Shown: in pieces, positions 1 through 4,321 of the stretch
How the letters are laid out: every line of letters begins with the position of its first letter
How positions within the stretch are numbered: the stretch's first letter is position 1
Assembly: GCA_030592625.1 (NCBI GenBank)
Contig: JAUVIY010000188.1
Coordinates: 1 to 5,510, forward strand
Direction: 5' to 3'
Source: Spirochaeta sp.
GTDB lineage: Bacteria; Spirochaetota; Spirochaetia; DSM-2461
Length of the DNA: 5,510 nucleotides
The notes under the pieces: generated by a model
Told to the model about the DNA's origin: nothing
Seen by the model: the letters and a program-made list of their open reading frames with translations, nothing else
The model's database searches: none
Position numbers and translations under genes: made by a program

Positions 1-1643
1 AATTGAAGGAAATAATTGGACTTGAACCCGATGAAGCGGATTTTCCCTACCCGGTGACGACGAGCTGGCGGGCAGTCCCGGAAACATTCTGGCAGGGTCA
101 GTCCATTCCTGTTGTGCTGGAAGCCCGTAATCTTATATCTCTGGCTCTTGCCGATTCTGCAGTCTTGAATACAGCACCGGAAGGTCTGTTGGAAGATGCC
201 TATGGCCTTGGTGCTATCGTAACCCGGCCTCATAAAAATGATATTCTCTACGATGTCCCCATGGCTTCCTGGATCTGGACCCTCAGTGAACCGGGGAAAT
301 ATACCTTTCCGGGAGTTCTAATCTCAGTGGCAGGGTTGAGAAGATCAACACCATCATTTCCTGTGGAAGTCCTGCCTCTCCCGGAATCCGTTCTGTCCTC
401 CGGAGCTGTCGGGCATTTCAGCATGGATACCGAATGGGATGAAGGTCCGTATCGGGTCGGAGATATCTTATCGATTCGAATCAGAATCGAAGGGAGAGGT
501 AATATCAATGTTCTCGATTTTCCGGTACCGGAACTCGAAGGTGCGAGCCTGGTCAGTCAGGGCTCCACCTCCTCATATATCCCGGGTCCTGCAGGTTATG
601 AGGGCTGGCGTGAAGAACGTTATGACTTTCAGATTGAAGGAATCGGGGATCTTCAACTCAATATACCCGGCTGGATATGGATGGAGCCTGAAGGAAGCGG
701 ACGAATACGAAGGAAGAGTCCGAGAACCGATTCCATTTATGCTGAAGTGGCGATAGGAGAAAAGGGGAATAGTGATGCGGACATACTCCTGGGAACTGAG
801 CTCTTCCGGTATCGTCAGGCTGCTTTTCACTGGAGAAATCAGCACTGGTTCCTCCTGGCTCTGCCGGGATTCATAATCCTTCTTACGATATTCTTCATCC
901 GCCGCCCCGGAGTACGTGGACTTGCGGCCATAGCGGTTCTTCCGCTGCTTCTGTCCGCATCGAACGTCGGGGTTAAAGATGCCGAAACGGCGGCACGGGC
1001 GGCTGAATTGGCTGCCGAGGGAGAATGGGAATCGGCACGCATGCAGTACAGTGTATTACAGCGTGATATCGGAGAAATCCCGGGACTTCTTCACGATATG
1101 GCCGTTACGGAGATGGAGGCAGGAAATCCCGATCAGGCGGTGGCTTTGATGCGCAGGGCCCTGTTCCTGCGACCTGGTTCCAGAAGACTCTCAGAAACAC
1201 TGGACCGTCTTGAGGAGCGATTCGGACTTACCGATCAGGTTCAGGTGCCCCTGAAATTGCCTCCGTCCCTGATTTTTGCCATCTGGTTGGCTGCGATAAA
1301 TATCTTTTTCCTGGCTCTCACATGGCTCATGTTCCGCCGGGATGCAAAGGAAGTCATCCTTTTTGTATCAGCCATACTCTTGCTGACCGCATCCAGTATC
1401 ATGATGGCCTATACGGAAAATCTCTGGGGACGTCCAACGGCGGTGGTGAGGGTGAATTCGGAGCCGTTACGCAAGATTCCAGGTCCTCTGGCCACCGACT
1501 GGATACAGCTCCCCGCAGGAACCGCGGTTACGGTGACGGCAATTGAGAATGGCGACTGTCTGGTGCGCGCCGGATACGGGCTTGAAGGCTGGCTTCCTTG
1601 TACTTCTATTATATTCATATCAGAGGCCGTTGATGGATTTTGA
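1..1643 (+). CDS. batD: BatD family protein with fused TPR and SH3-like (BatE-like) C-terminus, 5' partial
   Basis: The reading frame is open to the left window edge, so the true start and signal peptide lie upstream; the TTG at position 3 is only the first complete codon. Residue numbers count from there. Residues 13-125 and 136-250 look like beta-rich extracytoplasmic BatD domains. The second carries the typical G-R-G-N-I-N-V-L-D-F-P stretch (164-174), close to the 'GxGN..l..P' pattern of BatD. A membrane helix follows at 281-299, then a second hydrophobic stretch at 306-322 that resembles a signal peptide. Two TPR-like helix pairs lie at about 328-394, two more membrane helices at 421-444 and 449-469, and a bacterial SH3-like domain at 478-540. 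TPR plus SH3 is the architecture of BatE, so this appears to be a BatD-BatE fusion. Bat proteins belong to MoxR/VWA envelope complexes implicated in aerotolerance or stress; the exact role is unsettled. The family call is fairly sure, the fusion is an inference. Confidence 0.85.
   Translation, partial: LKEIIGLEPDEADFPYPVTTSWRAVPETFWQGQSIPVVLEARNLISLALADSAVLNTAPEGLLEDAYGLGAIVTRPHKNDILYDVPMASWIWTLSEPGKYTFPGVLISVAGLRRSTPSFPVEVLPLPESVLSSGAVGHFSMDTEWDEGPYRVGDILSIRIRIEGRGNINVLDFPVPELEGASLVSQGSTSSYIPGPAGYEGWREERYDFQIEGIGDLQLNIPGWIWMEPEGSGRIRRKSPRTDSIYAEVAIGEKGNSDADILLGTELFRYRQAAFHWRNQHWFLLALPGFIILLTIFFIRRPGVRGLAAIAVLPLLLSASNVGVKDAETAARAAELAAEGEWESARMQYSVLQRDIGEIPGLLHDMAVTEMEAGNPDQAVALMRRALFLRPGSRRLSETLDRLEERFGLTDQVQVPLKLPPSLIFAIWLAAINIFFLALTWLMFRRDAKEVILFVSAILLLTASSIMMAYTENLWGRPTAVVRVNSEPLRKIPGPLATDWIQLPAGTAVTVTAIENGDCLVRAGYGLEGWLPCTSIIFISEAVDGF
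1622..1626 (+). promoter_or_regulatory. Ribosome-binding site that fixes the Smr gene start
   Basis: AGAGG lies six bases before the ATG at 1633. The open frame extends back to an ATG at 1543, but that start would overlap the Bat gene by about 100 bases and would add 30 residues that are merely the Bat SH3 region read in another frame. The 1633 start is therefore preferred. Confidence 0.65.
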
Positions 1644-2121
1644 TTCAATTCTTGAGAAATGGGAGAACCGGCGGGATCGGGGGAAAATATCAAGAAGTAC
1701 AGATGGTGCTGGAGAAAAGGAAATATCACAATCCACAGCCGGCAGTGACTGGCTGGATAGTTATCTCCCTGATGCTGATATCGTAGCGGCCAAGGATAAG
1801 AATGAGAAAACTCCCGTGAGCGGGGGAAGGTCAATTTGGCTCCGTAGATCTCATCAGGATATCCTGGACCTTCACGGAATGACCGGCCTGGAAGCCAGGG
1901 AAGAAATTGCCCGGTTCATTCGATCCATGCGGCGCCGTGGGTTGAGGAAGGGATTGGTGATTCACGGTAAAGGGTTACACTCCGCCGACGGATCAGTGCT
2001 TGCCCCGCTTGTGAGAAATTATCTTGAGATGTCGACGGAAATCGGTGAATTCGGGCGTGCTTCCCGCGAGGACGGCGGCTCGGGAGCCACCTGGTTCATA
2101 CTGCGTCAGCGTTCCCGGTAA
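1633..2121 (+). CDS. Smr domain protein (small MutS-related, putative endonuclease)
   Basis: A 162-residue protein starting at the ATG with AGAGG six bases upstream. The first 75 or so residues are hydrophilic, charged and probably disordered. The Smr domain fills residues 76-158. It shows the signature L-D-L-H-G (78-82), the second motif H-G-K-G (111-114) and the closing glycine-rich G-G-S-G-A-T (148-153) followed by a beta strand. Stand-alone Smr proteins are known or suspected nucleic-acid endonucleases. Members act in DNA recombination or repair, and some SMR proteins cleave mRNA on stalled or collided ribosomes; which applies here cannot be told from sequence. The protein has no MutS ATPase region, so it is not MutS2. 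It is probably cytoplasmic. The gene overlaps the end of the Bat gene by 11 bases in another frame, which suggests translational coupling and co-transcription. Its 3' end overlaps the convergent infA gene by 16 bases. Confidence 0.9.
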   Translation: MDFDSILEKWENRRDRGKISRSTDGAGEKEISQSTAGSDWLDSYLPDADIVAAKDKNEKTPVSGGRSIWLRRSHQDILDLHGMTGLEAREEIARFIRSMRRRGLRKGLVIHGKGLHSADGSVLAPLVRNYLEMSTEIGEFGRASREDGGSGATWFILRQRSR

Positions 2122-2321
2122 ATAATGCGGCCCCGGGTCAGATCGTAGGGAGAAAGCGCGACTCGGACTCTGTCACCGGGGACAATGCGGATATAATGCT
2201 TGCGCATTTTTCCCGACAGGTGGGCCAGGATGAGGTGCCCCGCTTTTAATTCAACTCGAAACATGGTGTTTGGCAGGGATTCTTTGACGATACCCTCTAC
2301 CTCAATGGCCTCTTCCTTCAA
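2106..2321 (-). CDS. infA: Translation initiation factor IF-1
   Basis: A 71-residue protein against the usual 71-72 for bacterial IF-1. It is the S1-type OB-fold protein that binds the 30S A site and works with IF-2 and IF-3 in start selection. Diagnostic stretches are E-E-A-I-E-V-E-G (3-10), [10 protein letters not shown] (16-25), [13 protein letters not shown] (34-46), P-G-D (48-50) and [11 protein letters not shown] (56-66). The start is TTG at 2319-2321. No ATG or GTG nearby gives the normal N-terminus, and a strong GGAGG sits seven bases upstream. The gene is single, divergent from the dksA-like gene and convergent with the Smr gene, overlapping that gene's end by 16 bases. A promoter with near-consensus boxes lies about 40-65 bases upstream of the start. 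The call is essentially certain; the TTG start is very likely. Confidence 0.97.
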   Translation of the reverse strand: MKEEAIEVEGIVKESLPNTMFRVELKAGHLILAHLSGKMRKHYIRIVPGDRVRVALSPYDLTRGRIIYRER

Positions 2322-2328
2322 AAAGGGC

Positions 2329-2333
2329 CCTCC
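2329..2333 (-). promoter_or_regulatory. Strong Shine-Dalgarno of infA supporting a TTG start
   Basis: On the minus strand AAAGGAGG (plus positions 2329-2336) ends seven bases before the TTG codon at 2321-2319. This strong, ideally spaced site is what decides the non-ATG start and may offset the weak start codon. Confidence 0.75.
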
Positions 2334-2358
2334 TTTTTCTTCTTAATGCCTTGCGTAT

Positions 2359-2386
2359 ATTATTTTACGGCCTAGGTCCCCGTCAA
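2359..2386 (-). promoter_or_regulatory. Predicted sigma-70-type promoter of infA
   Basis: Read on the minus strand, the -35 box is TTGACG (plus 2381-2386, five of six consensus bases). The -10 box is AATAAT (plus 2359-2364, five of six), with a 16-base spacer. The expected start of transcription is near 2352, giving a leader of about 30 bases before the infA start with its strong ribosome-binding site. Position and orientation fit infA. The spacer contains the palindrome CCTAGG, probably by chance. Confidence 0.6.
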
Positions 2387-2399
2387 GACCGCAGAAGAA

Positions 2400-2429
2400 G
2401 AGATGATATGCCCTCCTAAATGAGATGAT
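2400..2429. repeat. 8-base direct repeat between divergent promoters
   Basis: GAGATGAT occurs at 2400-2407 and again at 2422-2429, so the copies are offset by 22 bases, about two helical turns. The pair lies between the -35 boxes of the infA and dksA-like promoters. That is where an activator or repressor acting on both could bind. There are only two copies and the motif is short, so chance is not excluded. Confidence 0.35.
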
Positions 2430-2441
2430 TCATACTGGTTC

Positions 2442-2469
2442 TTGACAAACTACCTTCTTTCAGTCAAAT
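2442..2469 (+). promoter_or_regulatory. Predicted sigma-70-type promoter of the dksA-like gene
   Basis: A perfect -35 box TTGACA (2442-2447) is followed after 16 bases by a modest -10 box TCAAAT (2464-2469, four of six). The expected start is near 2476, leaving a leader of about 20 bases with GGAG at 2488-2491, five bases before the ATG. The stretch between the -10 box and the expected start (TAGCCCC, 2470-2476) is GC-rich. In enterobacteria such discriminators mark promoters inhibited by ppGpp and DksA; autoregulation here is only a speculation. Confidence 0.5.
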
Positions 2470-2496
2470 TAGCCCCGTTTTTCAGACGGAGTTTTC

Positions 2497-2856
2497 ATGG
2501 ATGATAAGATCAAAGGTCAGATGAGGCTGAAATTACAGGACCTCAAAGCGGATGTGCTCACTTCACTGATCGCCGAAAACAATGATTTCCGTGCTGCAGT
2601 TGAAGATATCGGAGTAAAAGATCTTGCCGATGTGGCTTCCAATGATATTGATGCCCGGACCCTTGAAGCGGTCGGTTCCAAAGACAAGCTCCGCCTGCAG
2701 CGGATTGAATCGGCTCTCGCAAGACTGGAAAATGGCCGATTCGGTGTCTGTGCCGGCTGTGGATCGAAAATCGGTAACGAACGCCTGATGGCCATCCCCT
2801 ATGTTGTGATGTGCATTGATTGCCAGTCTTCTAATGAGCGTCGAAGGATTATCTAA
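2497..2856 (+). CDS. dksA: DksA/TraR-family C4 zinc-finger transcription factor
   Basis: A 119-residue protein with a coiled-coil region (about 5-80) and a C-terminal zinc finger. Four cysteines, C85, C88, C106 and C109, have exactly the spacing of E. coli DksA (C114, C117, C135, C138). Counting back without gaps from C85 places D42-L-A-D45-V-A47 at the position of the DksA tip motif DxxDxA, which enters the RNA polymerase secondary channel. The protein is about 30 residues shorter than E. coli DksA (151), mostly at the N-terminus, so part of the DksA globular head is missing. Its expected role is to bind RNA polymerase and adjust promoter output, probably with ppGpp. GGAG five bases before the ATG supports the start. 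It is the first gene of a rightward run and divergent from infA. True DksA against a TraR-like relative is the remaining doubt; the intact tip favours DksA function. Confidence 0.88.
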   Translation: MDDKIKGQMRLKLQDLKADVLTSLIAENNDFRAAVEDIGVKDLADVASNDIDARTLEAVGSKDKLRLQRIESALARLENGRFGVCAGCGSKIGNERLMAIPYVVMCIDCQSSNERRRII

Positions 2857-2880
2857 GCGCCTATAAATTAATCTGATCTG

Positions 2881-2915
2881 CCTTCGCTTCCGATAATGTA
2901 AGCGGAGGAATCGGA
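2881..2915 (+). promoter_or_regulatory. Possible RNA switch: hairpin burying the next gene's ribosome-binding site, with a competing hairpin
   Basis: Hairpin A pairs CCTTCGCTT (2881-2889) with AAGCGGAGG (2900-2908). It has nine pairs, one of them G-U, and a 10-base loop. Its 3' arm contains the GGAGG (2904-2908) that serves the ATG at 2918. Hairpin B pairs TCCGAT (2889-2894) with ATCGGA (2910-2915), six perfect pairs, and leaves GGAGG in its loop. A and B cannot form together: they share 2889, and the link between arms is too short for a pseudoknot. No T-run follows either, so this is not an ordinary intrinsic terminator. The pairing is seen directly; regulation is an inference. Confidence 0.4.
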
Positions 2916-2917
2916 TT

Positions 2918-3307
2918 ATGAGTTTCGGCGGTGCAGCCGGTCAGATATCATCTCTGCAGATAACACGCTTTTCACGATCCGGTCATCGTATGTTCGTTCC
3001 AGTCAGGCCTTCCCAGACCGTTTATGCCCAATACAGACACATTTCCGGGACTCCCGCTTCCACAGGACAGCGTACTGTGCCTCTATCCCGGGTGCGGATT
3101 CTCAACAGCCTGATCGATAATCTTCGAAAGATGAAAAGCGATCCGGGCTACAGATCTGAAATCGCCAAAACATCTCCCGAAAGGGCTGATGCGCTGATAC
3201 AGCAGTACGCATCCGAACTTCATCAGGTCATGAAATCAACGCCCGCGGCCTTCGGTACCCTCGGTGGAGCTTCGGGAACCGGAATAGTCTTCAAGCTCAC
3301 TGCCTGA
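2918..3307 (+). CDS. Conserved-looking hypothetical protein, 129 residues
   Basis: I do not recognise a named family. GGAGG nine bases before the ATG and the dense rightward gene order support it as a real gene. The first 55 residues are rich in Ser, Arg, Gly and aromatic residues (for example F26-V-P-V-R-P and Y36-A-Q-Y-R). A predicted helical part at 56-108 begins V-P-L-S-R-V-R-I-L-N-S-L-I-D-N-L and carries regularly spaced Leu, Ile and charged residues, as in a small helical bundle. The tail (109-129) is glycine-rich and ends in a short hydrophobic strand. There is no signal peptide, membrane helix or cysteine, so it is likely cytoplasmic or bound to a membrane partner. It lies 61 bases after the dksA-like gene and three bases before a membrane-protein gene in the same frame, so it is probably co-translated with that gene. 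Its ribosome-binding site is inside a predicted hairpin. Confidence 0.75.
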   Translation: MSFGGAAGQISSLQITRFSRSGHRMFVPVRPSQTVYAQYRHISGTPASTGQRTVPLSRVRILNSLIDNLRKMKSDPGYRSEIAKTSPERADALIQQYASELHQVMKSTPAAFGTLGGASGTGIVFKLTA

Positions 3308-3310
3308 TCA

Positions 3311-4288
3311 ATGATACTGATTGGTGCCGCAGTTCTTGTAGCATTGTTGTCCTACATCATAATTCCCGGTCTTGGCGGGCTGCAGGCTCGCACCCGTTGG
3401 CGAAAATTCAGGGAAAGAATCAGAAAATCCGCATTACTGCCGGTAGTACCCTTCGATACAGGTGGTTTCGACGAGCCTCTCGGAGCTCATCGTTTCACCG
3501 GACGGATTGAAGCACTTCAAGGTAATGATTCACTCTGGATCAGGGGGGAAGGGGTTTCCGTGCAGGCTCTGATGTCGGGATCGGAAATCTACATTCTTTC
3601 TTCTGAAAGAGCCAGAACTCCTGATGCCAGGACACTGCTGGAAGAACGCCTGCCGGAAGAACATCCCCGGACTCTATCCTGGAAGCAAATGACCTCCATT
3701 CAGGAAGGATCCCGGGTATACCTCGTTGGATTTCTTGAGCGGAGGGAAGGGATTCTCAGGATGTATGGGAGTCGCGACGTACCCCTGATTTCCATTCTTC
3801 ATGAAGGTGAGGATGTCATTCCCCGAGCGGTGTGGTCCGGGAGGCAGAGGAACGAATACTGGAACGTTCTGACGCCATGGGCGCTTCTTGCGGGATCCCT
3901 GGCCCTGTTTATCATGGCATCCGCCGTTTTCAGGACTCATCTGGCTTCAAGTTCAGCTCGGATGTTTCTATTGATGGCCCTGTTTCCCGTCATACCCTTT
4001 CTACCGCCTGGTGTGGTTTTTTTTCTGATATATCTTGCAAATTGGCGCCGTGCTCGCTTTCTGCGGGCTGAACGCGACCTCCTGGGCCTCAACGCCTATC
4101 TCCGGGCTGGTGATGCGACCGGGGAAATGGCCGGGTGGGGAGACGATCTTCCCCGGAATACGGTTCCCTTGATTCGTTCCTGCCGGCGTCGGGCCCTGAT
4201 TTCCGAACTGGTTGCCGGCCTGGTATTTGTCATCGGTTTTATCATGAATTCGGCTCTCGCCCTGTACGTACTCGGTAATGTCACCTGA
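3311..4288 (+). CDS. Multi-spanning membrane protein of unknown function
   Basis: A 325-residue protein with no family I can name. A membrane helix lies at 3-20, followed by a basic juxtamembrane segment (26-40, rich in Arg and Lys) that would place the following part in the cytoplasm by the positive-inside rule. Residues 56-175 are a soluble, mostly beta-predicted domain ending in R-A-V-W-S-G-R-Q-R-N-E-Y-W-N (172-185). Further membrane helices lie at 186-206, at 217-242 (broken by P-P at 232-233, so one long helix or a hairpin) and at 297-322. The loop 246-295 is basic and has a D-L-L-G-L-N-A-Y-L stretch. The ATG comes three bases after the stop of the 129-residue gene and has no Shine-Dalgarno match upstream. 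Translation is therefore probably coupled to that gene, and the two products may work together. No catalytic motif is visible. Confidence 0.85.
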   Translation: MILIGAAVLVALLSYIIIPGLGGLQARTRWRKFRERIRKSALLPVVPFDTGGFDEPLGAHRFTGRIEALQGNDSLWIRGEGVSVQALMSGSEIYILSSERARTPDARTLLEERLPEEHPRTLSWKQMTSIQEGSRVYLVGFLERREGILRMYGSRDVPLISILHEGEDVIPRAVWSGRQRNEYWNVLTPWALLAGSLALFIMASAVFRTHLASSSARMFLLMALFPVIPFLPPGVVFFLIYLANWRRARFLRAERDLLGLNAYLRAGDATGEMAGWGDDLPRNTVPLIRSCRRRALISELVAGLVFVIGFIMNSALALYVLGNVT

Positions 4289-4319
4289 CTTCCATATTCT
4301 GCGGAACTATACTGTATAG
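4285..4319 (+). promoter_or_regulatory. Promoter-like element with an overlapping 13-base palindrome before the OmpA gene
   Basis: CTGACT (4285-4290, four of six -35 bases, overlapping the stop codon of the membrane-protein gene) and TATACT (4308-4313, five of six -10 bases) are separated by 17 bases. The perfect inverted repeat CTATAC-T-GTATAG (4307-4319) covers the whole -10 box, as a repressor operator would. Transcription would start at about 4319-4321, one to three bases before the ATG at 4322, so the message could be leaderless. AGAG directly touching the ATG is too close to act as a Shine-Dalgarno site. Confidence 0.4.
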
Positions 4320-4321
4320 AG

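Noticed and set aside
1543..1632. A longer start for the Smr gene, adding 30 residues
   Set aside because: The extension is the Bat SH3 region in another frame. The ATG at 1633 has a well-placed AGAGG.
1409..1834. A 141-residue open frame on the minus strand across the Bat/Smr junction
   Set aside because: It is antisense to two well-supported genes, with biased composition and no domain.
2114..2137. CCCGG/CCGGG inverted repeat just after the Smr gene as a terminator
   Set aside because: It has only five pairs around a 14-base loop, with no T-run on either strand.
2862..2897. Promoter before the 129-residue gene, using TATAAA (2862-2867) or GATAAT (2892-2897)
   Set aside because: Neither has a recognisable -35 box at 16-18 bases. 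Read-through from the dksA-like promoter is simpler.
2881..2915. H-type pseudoknot formed by both hairpins together
   Set aside because: Only one or two bases would have to span the eight- or nine-pair stem, which is sterically implausible.
3305..3313. TGA at 3305 as a sequencing error splitting one long gene
   Set aside because: The second part opens with its own ATG and a membrane-entry helix, and the first has a complete-looking C-terminus. Two genes are more likely, though readthrough cannot be excluded.
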